The position numbers and the translations under genes are program-made. Under the pieces are notes generated by a model. It was not told the DNA's origin. It saw nothing but the letters and a program-made list of their open reading frames with translations, and searched no databases. 64,000 bases of DNA from an uncultured Lachnospiraceae bacterium (lineage in GTDB: Bacteria > Bacillota > Clostridia > Lachnospirales > Lachnospiraceae): NCBI GenBank assembly GCA_902779575.1, contig CACZBW010000004.1:1-64000 (forward strand), given 5' to 3'. This document shows, one piece after another, positions 15,189-24,347 of this stretch (within the stretch, counting starts at the first letter, position 1; each line of letters opens with the position of its first letter).

Positions 15189-16871
15189 GTGCCTCAGAAA
15201 TCAGAATTCAGGGTTCTCCCGGACCGGCTTGGCGCCGCGGGTGAGCAGATTGCTTCCTGCAGGTCGAAGGCGGAAGGGCTGGCGGAGCAGCTGGCGGAGA
15301 TCCAGCGCGGCCTGAAGGGAAGCGCGTCTTCCGTCGGCCAGCTTGAGCATTCTGTTGCTGTGCTTCAGGAGGACATCCGGAATCAGGCGAAGCGTATGGA
15401 TCAGGCGGCGGAAACCGCTCTGTTCAGCGCGGTCAGATACAGCAACGCGGAGCGGGGGATTCTCGGGCAGCCGCTGCTTGCCTTCAGCAGTTCTGCAGCA
15501 GATACAAAGAAAGCAGCGGGAAGCGGAGCAGGCTCTTCAGGGGGAACCGGAAGCGGAAATTCGTCCGGGAAGGAGACCGGGAAGAAAACAAAGCCTGCCG
15601 TCAGCAAAGGGGGGCCGTCTGTCGGACCCGGCGCGGCCGCAGGCGCGGCTGCCGCAGGGATGTGGATCGATCGTTATCATGATTCCAAATCCGGATGGAC
15701 GGGCACGACTTATAAAAACTCTGACGAATCTTATATCTCCGCTTATGTCAGGACAAAGACCGGGCCGGATGGAACGGAAGAAAAGACTGTCAGCGCATAT
15801 CTCGGCAAAACAAGTACACAGTCAAGCGTGAGTTTCCTGAATGCGAGCTCCCCGATCGGTTCTTATAAGGTGAGCGGAGACGCGAAAGGCTTTGACAAAT
15901 TCGCAGGAAAGATTGCCGATCTGGAGAAGCAGTTTAATAATAAATACAGTTATAACACGTTCCGGAAAAAGGATCCCGCTGATCCCACAAAAGACCAGAA
16001 GGGCGACTGGTCCGGCCGTGTCTGGGAAAGCCAGAAGGTTCCGGCGGATCCCTCTAAGCCGAACGGACCGGCAAAGACCCGGATGCAGCGCCATCTGACC
16101 GAAGAAGATAAGCTTAGAAACAGCTTTTCGAAAGATATTACAGGCGCAAAACTTGTCCAGTGGAATAAAGAGGCGACAGCCTCTGTGGCTGGTGTGAGCG
16201 TTTCGAAAGAGGGCAAGCATACATCCGGATCCGCAAGCCTTTCTGTTTTCACGGCAACAGCCGCGGCAAGTGCCGGCGCCGGCGTCTACTATGTGGTGAA
16301 GGACGGAAAGAAAGTGCTTGCCTACGGCGCGGACGCAAAGGTCGGTGCCTCTGCTTCCGTTATAAAAGCCGATGCCAGCGGGAAAGCCGGCTATGCGCCT
16401 GATGCGCTGAAGGATATACTGGGGAAAGACTTTAACCTGGTCGGTGTGGAAGGTGCCGCGGAAGGCAAAGTTGGCCATGTCGAAGCGAATGCCGGGGCGA
16501 AGGCGCGTATTGTGGACGGAAAGCTGGAGCTGGCTGCTGAAGGAGATGCCGGCGCGTACGCAGTCAAGGGATCGGTCAGCGGAAGAGCAAACCTGCTTGG
16601 CGTAAAGGTCGGCGGCTCTTTGGAAGGCAATGTCGGAGTCGGCGTGTCCGGCAAGATCGGACTTACGGGCGGTAAACTGCGCTGTGAATTCGGATTATCT
16701 GTCGGACTTGGATTCAAGGCGAAGTTTGACATCGATGTCCAGGGGGCGGTGGATGCCGTGAAGAACGGAGTGACCAAAGCAGCGGCCGCTGTTGCGAATG
16801 TGGCAAAGTCTGTCAGTGACAGTGTCTGGAAAGTCGGTAAGTCGATCGGCAGTTTCTTAAGTAAATGGTGA
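15189..16871 (+). CDS. Candidate T7SS effector with Gly/Ala-rich beta C-terminus
   Basis: 560 residues. The GTG start is fixed by GGAGGAG at 15174-15180. Residues 1-95 form a helical, LXG/WXG-like export module. A Gly/Ser linker spans about 105-128, and an Ala/Gly-rich hydrophobic stretch spans about 145-158. Residues 160-330 are a charged middle region (DRYHDSKSGW, TSTQSSVSFLNASSPIGS). The C-terminal 200 residues have many short Gly/Ala/Val strands (GKVGHVEANAGAKARI, GSLEGNVGVGVSGKIGL), then an amphipathic helical tail. Such glycine-rich beta regions occur in Firmicutes polymorphic secreted proteins. No nuclease, NADase or lipase motif is visible. No immunity gene follows: the next gene is the radical SAM enzyme, which its stop abuts. 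Confidence 0.65.
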   Translation: MPQKSEFRVLPDRLGAAGEQIASCRSKAEGLAEQLAEIQRGLKGSASSVGQLEHSVAVLQEDIRNQAKRMDQAAETALFSAVRYSNAERGILGQPLLAFSSSAADTKKAAGSGAGSSGGTGSGNSSGKETGKKTKPAVSKGGPSVGPGAAAGAAAAGMWIDRYHDSKSGWTGTTYKNSDESYISAYVRTKTGPDGTEEKTVSAYLGKTSTQSSVSFLNASSPIGSYKVSGDAKGFDKFAGKIADLEKQFNNKYSYNTFRKKDPADPTKDQKGDWSGRVWESQKVPADPSKPNGPAKTRMQRHLTEEDKLRNSFSKDITGAKLVQWNKEATASVAGVSVSKEGKHTSGSASLSVFTATAAASAGAGVYYVVKDGKKVLAYGADAKVGASASVIKADASGKAGYAPDALKDILGKDFNLVGVEGAAEGKVGHVEANAGAKARIVDGKLELAAEGDAGAYAVKGSVSGRANLLGVKVGGSLEGNVGVGVSGKIGLTGGKLRCEFGLSVGLGFKAKFDIDVQGAVDAVKNGVTKAAAAVANVAKSVSDSVWKVGKSIGSFLSKW

Positions 16872-16894
16872 TACAGAAGGAAGGAGACGGCAGT

Positions 16895-17872
16895 ATGGAG
16901 GAGCGTCCGTCCGTTCAGGACCGGGAGAAGACTCCGGCCCACAGGAGAGAGGAAGCTGTCAGGGATCTGCTGGGCCTGAATCTGGAACTGACCAATGTAT
17001 GCCCCTTCCGCTGCCCCCAGTGTTATGTGCCGTCCGGCGGAAAGACCCGCTTCCTTTCCAGAGAGACGGCACTTGGCTGGATCAGGGACGCGGACAGGAA
17101 CGGAATCCGGTATGTGAATATGAGCGGAGGAGAGACGCTTTGCTATCCCTTTCTGGAGGAACTCATCCGGGAGTGCGCAGGAAGAGGGATGAAAGCGTCT
17201 GTTTCTATTTCCGGCGCGTCCGCCTCGAAGGAAAAGCTCCTCGGGCTGCATGCGGCAGGAATCTCGAGCATCTGTGTGTCCCTGAACGGGAGCACGGCAG
17301 AGATCAACAACGTAACCCGGCAGGGCCATGAGGAGGCGCTTGCGGCGCTCAGATGGCTCAAAGAGATCCCTGACTGCGTCACGCTGGTCAATTTTGTGAT
17401 GCATGGCAGCAATGCGGCGGATCTTCCGGACCTTCTGCGCCTGCTGGAAGACTATGACGTCTATGCGCTGGTGATTCTCGGAAACCTGCCGGCGGCAGAC
17501 GGCCAGGCCTTTGATCCGCCGTCTGACGCGCAGATCCGGTCAGCCGCCAGGATGCTGGAGCAGTACAGGGGACCGGTAAAATGGCTTGTAAACGGCTGCT
17601 TTTATGAACTTCGCTCCCTTCTGCCCGGAAGCCAGAACCTGGATGCGGAACGGGACTTCTCAGGCTGTACGGCCGGAATCACACATCTGAGCGTGACTGC
17701 GGACGGACAGCTGACGCCGTGCAATCATCTGGATTTTCCGGAAACATATGACTCCATCGGAGCTTATCTGTCTGATTCCGGAACCATTAAAAAGCTCCGG
17801 GCTCTTGCCGAAGAGGATCCCCTGTTCCGGCCCTGCCTTGAAGGCCGGGACTGCCTGCGAAAAGAGGGTTAA
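16895..17872 (+). CDS. Radical SAM enzyme with short SPASM/twitch tail
   Basis: 325 residues from ATG 16895 (AAGGAG at 16881). An in-frame ATG at 16865 overlaps the effector stop and is less likely. The radical SAM cluster is CPFRCPQC (C36, C40, C43), with the SAM-binding MSGGETLCYP near residue 78. The C-terminal tail carries C258, a GQLTPC motif (C276), C314 and C320, which fits a twitch or shortened SPASM domain holding one auxiliary [4Fe-4S] cluster. Such enzymes modify peptides or proteins by radical chemistry. No PqqD/RRE domain is fused. It closes the T7SS gene run in the same direction, so a WXG100 or the effector may be its substrate, which is inference. The reaction cannot be read from sequence. 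Confidence 0.8.
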   Translation: MEERPSVQDREKTPAHRREEAVRDLLGLNLELTNVCPFRCPQCYVPSGGKTRFLSRETALGWIRDADRNGIRYVNMSGGETLCYPFLEELIRECAGRGMKASVSISGASASKEKLLGLHAAGISSICVSLNGSTAEINNVTRQGHEEALAALRWLKEIPDCVTLVNFVMHGSNAADLPDLLRLLEDYDVYALVILGNLPAADGQAFDPPSDAQIRSAARMLEQYRGPVKWLVNGCFYELRSLLPGSQNLDAERDFSGCTAGITHLSVTADGQLTPCNHLDFPETYDSIGAYLSDSGTIKKLRALAEEDPLFRPCLEGRDCLRKEG

Positions 17873-17877
17873 GAACC

Positions 17878-17906
17878 TTGCAAAAGCGCGGAACTTATGC
17901 TAATCT
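17878..17906 (+). promoter_or_regulatory. Probable sigma-A promoter for hom
   Basis: TTGCAA, 17 nt, then an extended -10 TGCTAATCT. It lies directly after the radical SAM stop and gives a leader of about 250 nt, in which I see no T-box, SAM or lysine riboswitch. Confidence 0.45.
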
Positions 17907-18163
17907 CGTTCTGTTATACAGGATGCGGTTCCTGTCTGTCCCAGGCAGAGGTTCCGTTTACCTGTATATTCCGCGGAGCGGATCTGTTTTCAGAATCTGA
18001 CCGCGGGTACAGACAGCCGGACTGGAACATTCCGTTTCAGTTTCAGAGGTAAGGAGAGAGTGCATTCCCCCGGACAGATTTTCCTGAAGACGGTGCGGCA
18101 GTTCAACTGCATGGCAGCAGTCCTCCGGGACAGATCCGCTGCGAGGGAAGACAGAAGGCGGAT

Positions 18164-19447
18164 ATGGGAAAAAGAATTAATGTAGCGCTGCTTGGGCTGG
18201 GTACGGTAGGAAGCGGTGTTTATAAGGTCATGAAAAACCAGCTTCCGGAGATGCCGCATAAGCTGAACGCAGAACTGGTTATCACAAAGATTCTGGTCAG
18301 GCATCCGGAACGTTATCAGGAGAGCGTGGAGGATCCGTCCGTTCTGACAACGGACTTTCAGGAAATCCTGGAGGATCCCTCGATCAGTATCGTGGTGGAG
18401 GTGATCGGAGGGATCGAACCGGCCTGCACTTATATTATGCAGGCCCTTAAGGCGGGGAAGAATGTCGTTACGGCCAATAAGGATCTGATGGCTGTCAAAG
18501 GCGGAGAACTTCTGGAGCTTGCGGACGAGAACGGCCGCGAGCTGCGCTTTGAAGCTTCGGTGGCGGGAGGAATCCCGATCATCAGCCCTCTGAAGGACAG
18601 TCTCGCAGCCAATGAGATCACGGAGATTATCGGAATCGTCAATGGAACGACGAATTTCATTCTCTCCAAGATGACCGATGAAGGCGTGGACTACAAACCG
18701 GCGCTCGCCGAGGCGACCGATCTGGGATATGCGGAAGCGGATCCCACCGCTGACGTGGAAGGATATGACGCCGGCCGGAAGCTGGCGATCATGGCGTCGA
18801 TCGCGTTTCACTCAAGAGTGACCTTCGACGACGTATATACAGAGGGAATTACGGGGATCACGGCGAAGGACATCGCTTACGCGAAGACCCTGGGCTGGGT
18901 GATCAAGCTTCTGGCGGTTGCCCGCAATACCGGAGACGGGATCGAAGCCAGGGTTCATCCCATGCTGATTCCGCAGCAGCACCCCCTTTCCACCGTGGCC
19001 GGCTCCTATAATGCCGTGTTTGTCCACGGCGACGCGGTCGGAGACGTCATGTTCTACGGGCGCGGCGCGGGCGAGATGCCGACGGCCAGCGCGGTGATGG
19101 GCGACGTCTTTTCCGTGGCAAGGCATACGGTCTATGAGACGAAGGGATCCACGAAGGACAATGTCTACCGGAAGATCCCGATCAAGACCATTGATGAGAT
19201 CAGAAGCAGGTATTTCCTGCGCATGGAGGTGGAGGACAAACCGGGCGTGCTGGCGACGATCGCGAGTATTTTCGGCAACAACTCGGTTTCCATCGAGCAG
19301 GTGATCCAGAAAAGCAAAGTAGGGGATGATGCGGAGCTTGTCATCATTACGAGCAAGGTCCGGGAACGCCATATCAAGGATGCGCTCCTGATCCTGGGTT
19401 CCGCCAGTGTAGTCAGAAGAGTTGCGACGATGATCCGTGTATATTGA
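18164..19447 (+). CDS. hom: Homoserine dehydrogenase
   Basis: 427 residues, monofunctional type with a C-terminal ACT domain. The N-terminal Rossmann motif is LLGLGTVGSGVYKV (GxGxxG). The catalytic region contains NGTTNFILSKM, and YAEADPTADVEGYDAGRKLAI is the family's substrate and catalytic Lys/Asp segment. The ACT domain (VEDKPGVLATIASIFGNNSV) from about residue 350 is the usual feedback site for threonine. It converts aspartate semialdehyde to homoserine with NAD(P)H for threonine and methionine synthesis. The gene stands alone between the T7SS locus and gpmI. Confidence 0.95.
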   Translation: MGKRINVALLGLGTVGSGVYKVMKNQLPEMPHKLNAELVITKILVRHPERYQESVEDPSVLTTDFQEILEDPSISIVVEVIGGIEPACTYIMQALKAGKNVVTANKDLMAVKGGELLELADENGRELRFEASVAGGIPIISPLKDSLAANEITEIIGIVNGTTNFILSKMTDEGVDYKPALAEATDLGYAEADPTADVEGYDAGRKLAIMASIAFHSRVTFDDVYTEGITGITAKDIAYAKTLGWVIKLLAVARNTGDGIEARVHPMLIPQQHPLSTVAGSYNAVFVHGDAVGDVMFYGRGAGEMPTASAVMGDVFSVARHTVYETKGSTKDNVYRKIPIKTIDEIRSRYFLRMEVEDKPGVLATIASIFGNNSVSIEQVIQKSKVGDDAELVIITSKVRERHIKDALLILGSASVVRRVATMIRVY

Positions 19448-19645
19448 GCGGACAGGCAGATCCGGGGATTCCCCGCGGGCCGGGAATAAGAATATTCATA
19501 TACCTGACGCAGGGCAGATCCGGAGAGAACTGTTCTGCAGCAGGTCAGGATATTCCGTATGCCTGACGCGGGACGAAACCGGGAATATCCGGTCTTCCGG
19601 ACTTGATTCCGGACCGGCCGCAGAGAGAGAGGAGATTAAGGAAAG

Positions 19646-21187
19646 ATGAGTAAAAAACCTACCGTTTTGATGATTCTCGATGGATATGGCCTGAATCCGC
19701 GCACAGACCATAATGCAGTCGCCCTGGCGAACAAACCGGTCATGGACAGGCTGATGAAAGAGTGTCCTTTTGTACCTGGACAGGCGAGCGGCCATTATGT
19801 CGGCCTGCCGGAGGGACAGATGGGCAACTCCGAGGTCGGACACCTGAATATGGGCGCGGGAAGAATCGTTTATCAGGACCTGACCCGGATCAGCAAGGAG
19901 ATCAAGGACGGAGATTTCTTCCGGAACGAAGTTCTCCTCAGGGCGATGGAAAATGTCAAAAAGAACAACAGCTCCCTGCATATGTACGGACTGCTGTCGG
20001 ACGGCGGCGTGCACAGCCACAATACCCACGTTTATGCCCTTCTGGAGATGGCAAAGCGCGAAGGAATCAAAAATGTATTCGTACACTGCTTCCTTGACGG
20101 GCGCGATACGCCGCCCCAGTCCGGCGTTGAGTATGTGCAGGCTCTCCAGGATAAGATGGATGAGCTGGGCGTCGGCAAGATCGGCGTTGTTTCGGGCCGC
20201 TATTACGCGATGGACCGCGACAACCGCTGGGACCGTGTCGAGAAGGCTTACAGGGCGCTTACCCTGGGCGAAGGCGTTCCCGCAGCGTGCGGCGTTGACG
20301 CTGTAAAGGATTCCTATGCGAACGGCGTTACGGATGAATTTGTCATTCCGGCGGTTTCCATGGAAGACGGCAAACCAGTCTGCACGATTAAGGACGGCGA
20401 TTCCATCATTTTCTTCAACTTCCGGCCGGACCGCGCAAGAGAGATCACCAGATGCTTCTGCATGGACGAGTTCGACAAGTTTGACAGAGGACCGCGCAAG
20501 CAGGTCTTCTACTGCTGCTTCACAGACTATGACGTAACCATTCCCAACAAGGAGATAGCCTTCCCGAAGATCCAGATCACCAATACCTTCGGAGAATTCC
20601 TTGCCGCCCACAATATGACCCAGGCCAGAATCGCCGAGACGGAGAAATATGCCCATGTCACCTTCTTCTTCAACGGCGGCGTGGAGGAACCGAACCCCGG
20701 TGAAGACAGGATCCTGGTCAAGAGTCCCAAGGTTGCGACCTATGACCTGCAGCCGGAGATGAGCGCGCCGGAGGTCTGCGACAGATTCGTCGAGGCGATC
20801 AAATCCGGAAAATACGATGTGATTATCACAAACTTCGCCAATCCCGATATGGTCGGCCATACGGGCGTGGAGCCGGCTGCGATCAAGGCAATCGAGGTTG
20901 TGGACCAGTGTGTGGGCAGAGTTGTCGACGCGCTGCTTGAAGTAGGCGGGCAGATGTTCATCACCGCGGACCACGGCAATGCCGAGCAGCTGGTAGACTA
21001 TGAGACCGGAGCGCCCCATACCGCGCATACCACGAACCCGGTTCCCTTTATTCTGGTGAATTACGATCCGGAATATACGCTGGATGAGGGCGGCGCCCTC
21101 TGCGATATCATCCCGACCATGATCGCGATGATGGGCATGGAACAGCCGAAGGAGATGACAGGCAGAAGTCTGCTGATCCGCAAATAA
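19646..21187 (+). CDS. gpmI: 2,3-bisphosphoglycerate-independent phosphoglycerate mutase
   Basis: 513 residues, the usual length for the Mn-dependent enzyme that interconverts 3- and 2-phosphoglycerate in glycolysis. LMILDGYGLN holds the first metal Asp. GNSEVGHLNMGAGR contains the catalytic Ser that is phosphorylated. HCFLDGRDTPP, RYYAMDRDNRWDR and TADHGNAEQ are the substrate- and metal-binding motifs. It is a cytoplasmic alkaline-phosphatase-fold protein. GGAGATTAAGGAAAG is its ribosome site, and a strong terminator follows. Confidence 0.97.
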   Translation: MSKKPTVLMILDGYGLNPRTDHNAVALANKPVMDRLMKECPFVPGQASGHYVGLPEGQMGNSEVGHLNMGAGRIVYQDLTRISKEIKDGDFFRNEVLLRAMENVKKNNSSLHMYGLLSDGGVHSHNTHVYALLEMAKREGIKNVFVHCFLDGRDTPPQSGVEYVQALQDKMDELGVGKIGVVSGRYYAMDRDNRWDRVEKAYRALTLGEGVPAACGVDAVKDSYANGVTDEFVIPAVSMEDGKPVCTIKDGDSIIFFNFRPDRAREITRCFCMDEFDKFDRGPRKQVFYCCFTDYDVTIPNKEIAFPKIQITNTFGEFLAAHNMTQARIAETEKYAHVTFFFNGGVEEPNPGEDRILVKSPKVATYDLQPEMSAPEVCDRFVEAIKSGKYDVIITNFANPDMVGHTGVEPAAIKAIEVVDQCVGRVVDALLEVGGQMFITADHGNAEQLVDYETGAPHTAHTTNPVPFILVNYDPEYTLDEGGALCDIIPTMIAMMGMEQPKEMTGRSLLIRK

Positions 21188-21227
21188 ATAACAGGGCGGA
21201 CCATTGAACAAAGCGGTCCTGTGGAAC

Positions 21228-21265
21228 ACCCGGAGGGTTTTTGACAGCCCTCCGGGTATTTTTTT
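21228..21265 (+). terminator. Intrinsic terminator of gpmI
   Basis: ACCCGGAGGG/CCCTCCGGGT 10-bp stem followed by ATTTTTTT. Confidence 0.9.
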
Positions 21266-21461
21266 GTTCAAAATACCCGTGAACATTCTGTGAAATGGCA
21301 GATTCATTCACAGTTCCGACACAAACCCCCGTTATGATGAAAACCGTTAAGAAAAGCGGTGCGGGTATCCGGAGCAGGCATCGCGGATGAAAACGAAACA
21401 TGACGGGAAACAGATTTCTCCCGGCAGTATAAAACAGATGCAAGAAAAGGGGGTTAAGATT

Positions 21462-22934
21462 ATGTATAGAAAAGAGAAGAAGATGGCAGCAAAAAAGGCC
21501 GGATCTCTGCTGACCGGCGGAGTCCTTATGGCAGCCCTCGCACTTGGCCAGATCAGCCCTGCGATGGTATACGCGGAAGACGGTGAAACCAGTCTTTCCG
21601 TTGCAGAAGCACAGGCGGAAGAGGAGCAGGGAGCGGAAGAGAAGGCTGAATACACGCAGCTCGAGACAACCAATATCAGCGACGTGTCTGTCTCCGCGAT
21701 CGACGTTTCCAGTATCGTGGAGGCCGTGATGCCGTCCATGGTTACAATTACCGAGTATTCCGTCCAGGAAGTCATGAATTATTTCGGCGGACCTCAGCAG
21801 ATGGAGGTGGAAGGAGCCGCTACAGGATTTATCATCGCCCAGGACGATGACGAGATCATGATTGCGACAAACAATCATGTTGTTACCGATTCAACAGATG
21901 TTTCGGTGTGCTTCTACGTGAAAGACAAAGACGGTGAGGAAGTAGTGGCGCCGGCAAAGGTGAAAGGAACCGATCCCGCTACGGATCTGGCAGTCATCGC
22001 GGTTTCTCCGGATGATATCCCGGACGAGGTGCTCAGCGAGCTGAAGATTGCCGTACTTGGAAGCTCAGATAACCTGAAGATCGGCCAGACCGCCATCACG
22101 ATCGGCAATGCGCTCGGCCTTGGCCTGAATGTCACCTCCGGCATTATCAGCGCGCTGGACGTTGAGGTAAATACGGATTCCGGTTCCTGGACAGAATTCC
22201 AGACAGACGGAGCTTCGAACAACGGACAGAGCGGCGGAGCGGTCTTCAACGCGGACGGCGAAGTAATCGGCATTTTCAACGCGGGCGCTGTTTACGGCGA
22301 CAATATGGGATGCGCGATTCCTGTAAGCGTCGCGATTCCGGTTCTGCAGAACCTGATTAACCGTGAGACCAGAGACGCACTGGAAGATCATGGCTATCTC
22401 GGCGTTACCGTCGTGCCGGTATCCGATGAGGCCAGCGAGATGTACAATATTCCGCAGGGCGCGTACATCTATGAAGTTGCGGAAGGATCCGGCGCAGAGG
22501 AAGCAGGACTTCAGAAGGGTGATATTATCACCGGACTGGACGGACTGACGATTGACTCCCAGGCCACGCTGCTTCGCCAGATCACCTATTATGAAGCGGG
22601 CGAGACGGTCGAGGTCAAGGTTATGAGACCTACCGGGACCGCATATGAAGAGCAGACCTTTGACGTAACCCTTCAGGCAGGCAGCAAGGACGCGGATGAT
22701 GACGGGAAGGAATCCGGGAAGAAAGGCCGCGGCAAAAAAGACCGTGACGAGATTCCGGACGAGGAGAATCTTCCGGAAGAAGAATCCGAAGACTGGCCGT
22801 CCTTCGATGACCTTTATCCGGACGCACCGGAAGGTCTCGGCGATATCTTTGATGAGATTTTCGGCGGCGGACATTCCTCCGGAAACGGCGAAGACTATTT
22901 TGTAAGCCCGGAAGGCAATGAAGGCGATTTCTGA
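21462..22934 (+). CDS. htrA: HtrA-like secreted serine protease with PDZ domain
   Basis: 490 residues from ATG 21462 (AAAGGGGG upstream). A further in-frame ATG lies 75 nt upstream but has no ribosome site. A signal peptide ends near VYAED. The trypsin-like domain has the triad His in ATNNHVVTD, Asp in DLAVIAV and Ser in GQSGGAVF (Q replaces the usual N of GNSGG). One PDZ domain follows (YLGVTVVPV... GAEEAGLQKGDIITGLDG). The C-terminal 90 residues are an acidic low-complexity tail. It degrades or refolds misfolded exported proteins outside the membrane. Unlike many Gram-positive HtrAs it has a cleavable signal rather than a retained anchor. Confidence 0.9.
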   Translation: MYRKEKKMAAKKAGSLLTGGVLMAALALGQISPAMVYAEDGETSLSVAEAQAEEEQGAEEKAEYTQLETTNISDVSVSAIDVSSIVEAVMPSMVTITEYSVQEVMNYFGGPQQMEVEGAATGFIIAQDDDEIMIATNNHVVTDSTDVSVCFYVKDKDGEEVVAPAKVKGTDPATDLAVIAVSPDDIPDEVLSELKIAVLGSSDNLKIGQTAITIGNALGLGLNVTSGIISALDVEVNTDSGSWTEFQTDGASNNGQSGGAVFNADGEVIGIFNAGAVYGDNMGCAIPVSVAIPVLQNLINRETRDALEDHGYLGVTVVPVSDEASEMYNIPQGAYIYEVAEGSGAEEAGLQKGDIITGLDGLTIDSQATLLRQITYYEAGETVEVKVMRPTGTAYEEQTFDVTLQAGSKDADDDGKESGKKGRGKKDRDEIPDEENLPEEESEDWPSFDDLYPDAPEGLGDIFDEIFGGGHSSGNGEDYFVSPEGNEGDF

Positions 22935-23035
22935 ATTCCTGCCTGCGGTCTCCCGAGATCCAGCCTGTCCGCACTCTGATGCCGGGAGGCTGAACAAAAC
23001 CACCCTTTGATACTGCAGAGTGCAGATCGGATTTC

Positions 23036-23064
23036 TTGAATTTGTGTCCGGCCTATGCTAGACT
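23036..23064 (+). promoter_or_regulatory. Promoter for smpB
   Basis: TTGAAT, 17 nt, TAGACT, with a TGC extended -10 directly before it. The initiation region lies about 100 nt before smpB. Confidence 0.55.
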
Positions 23065-23172
23065 GTACAGGCAGTGCGGAACATCCCTGCGGGAAACTGC
23101 GGGGATGTTCTTTTTGAGCGGCAGAGCCTCCGGAAGCGGCTGTCATCTGCGGAAGGACAGAGGAGAGAAGAT

Positions 23173-23637
23173 ATGGCGAAGGAGTCCATAAAACTGATAG
23201 CGAATAATAAGAAAGCCTATCATGATTACTTTATTGAGCAGACTTATGAAGCGGGCATTTCTCTTGCCGGAACAGAGGTTAAGTCTTTAAGGACGGGGAA
23301 ATGCAGCATTAAGGAATCTTATATCCATATAGAAAACGGTGAAGCGATCATCTATGGGATGCATATCAGCCCTTACGAGAAGGGGAATATCTTTAATAAG
23401 GATCCGCTCCGTCCCAGGAAGCTTCTGCTGCACCGGTACGAACTGAACAAACTGATGGGCGCCATCACACAGCAGGGCTATACGATCGTTCCCCTCAGGA
23501 TCTATTTCAAGGGAAGCCTGGCAAAGGCGGAGATCGGCCTGGCAAAAGGAAAGAAGCTGTATGACAAGCGGGCGGATATCGCGAAGAAGGACGCGAAGCG
23601 GGATATGGAAAGAGCCTTCCGGGAGTATAACCGCTGA
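23173..23637 (+). CDS. smpB: SsrA-binding protein SmpB
   Basis: 154 residues, the usual size. AGGAGAG fixes ATG 23173; an upstream in-frame start at 23074 has no ribosome site. Recognisable motifs are [31 protein letters not shown], the fold segment [20 protein letters not shown], and the basic C-terminal tail [16 protein letters not shown]. SmpB binds the tRNA-like part of tmRNA and brings it to stalled ribosomes for trans-translation. Its partner RNA starts 117 nt downstream, an arrangement common in Firmicutes. Confidence 0.97.
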   Translation: MAKESIKLIANNKKAYHDYFIEQTYEAGISLAGTEVKSLRTGKCSIKESYIHIENGEAIIYGMHISPYEKGNIFNKDPLRPRKLLLHRYELNKLMGAITQQGYTIVPLRIYFKGSLAKAEIGLAKGKKLYDKRADIAKKDAKRDMERAFREYNR

Positions 23638-23673
23638 GACTGTGAAAAGTCTATGAGTTTTCGGGCGACTTCC

Positions 23674-23703
23674 TTGACGGATTCAGGAAGTCTGGTTTAT
23701 ACT
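23674..23703 (+). promoter_or_regulatory. Promoter for ssrA
   Basis: TTGACG, 18 nt, TATACT. Transcription would start near 23710, leaving a 40-nt 5' leader removed when mature tmRNA is formed. Confidence 0.6.
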
Positions 23704-23753
23704 TGTACTGAAACAAAGTCACAGGTTCATCCCGTGCCTTTGCCTTAATCTAT

Positions 23754-24097
23754 GGGGTAGTAAAGGTTTCGACGGGGGCTGTGAAGCTGGAGAAGCTATC
23801 CGCAGGCAGATGCGTTAAATCGCAAACCTAAATATAAACGCAGACGATAATTTTGCGCTTGCAGCAGCCTGACGGCTGCGGCTGTCTGACCTGAAGCACC
23901 TGCACTTCGGGACCCAGGCATCGAGCATGCAGGAAACGACACATGCAAAGCTTTGAGCATGCGGGCGTAATATGAAGCTACCGAAACCGTAAGGGTGTCT
24001 GTTCCCGTGCGGCGGGGGGAATCTCAAAGAACCGACTATGATAGTAGAAGGACGGTGGACCGGCTTTCGGACACGAGTTCGACTCTCGTCTACTCCA
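23754..24097 (+). ncRNA. ssrA: tmRNA
   Basis: 344 nt. The 5' end GGGGTAG pairs with CTACTCC at the 3' end (one G-U) to form the acceptor stem; the discriminator A follows and the CCA end is not encoded. The 3' half carries the T-arm GAGTTCGACTCTCG and the 5' half the conserved GGTTTCGACGGG. The tag reading frame runs from resume codon GCA 23822 to TGA 23870-23872 and encodes ANLNINADDNFALAAA. The ALAAA ending is the protease degron. It works with SmpB to release stalled ribosomes and mark the incomplete protein. Confidence 0.97.
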
Positions 24098-24184
24098 TTT
24101 TTCAGGACAGACATATGTCCGCTCAGACTGATCGGGCACAGAAGGGCTCCTGCGCAGGCAGGAGAAACTGCCCGGACAACAGCC

Positions 24185-24221
24185 GGCATCATAATCGGGA
24201 TGAAGATTATGATGCCTTTTT
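24185..24221 (+). terminator. Intrinsic terminator of ssrA
   Basis: Perfect 12-bp stem GGCATCATAATC/GATTATGATGCC followed by TTTTT. Confidence 0.85.
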
Positions 24222-24347
24222 GTTTACGCAAAAAATTTACTGTGATGTGCGAATGAGGATTCAAAACGCCTGCGGCGTTCCCGCTGCGGTGAGGCCTGTC
24301 CGGCGGACAGATGGCCGGCACCGGTATGAAAGAAAGGCTGGATAAAG

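Noticed and set aside
17873..18163. T-box or SAM/lysine riboswitch in the hom leader
   Set aside because: The conserved T-box AGGGTGGNACCGCG and the SAM and lysine core motifs are not found.
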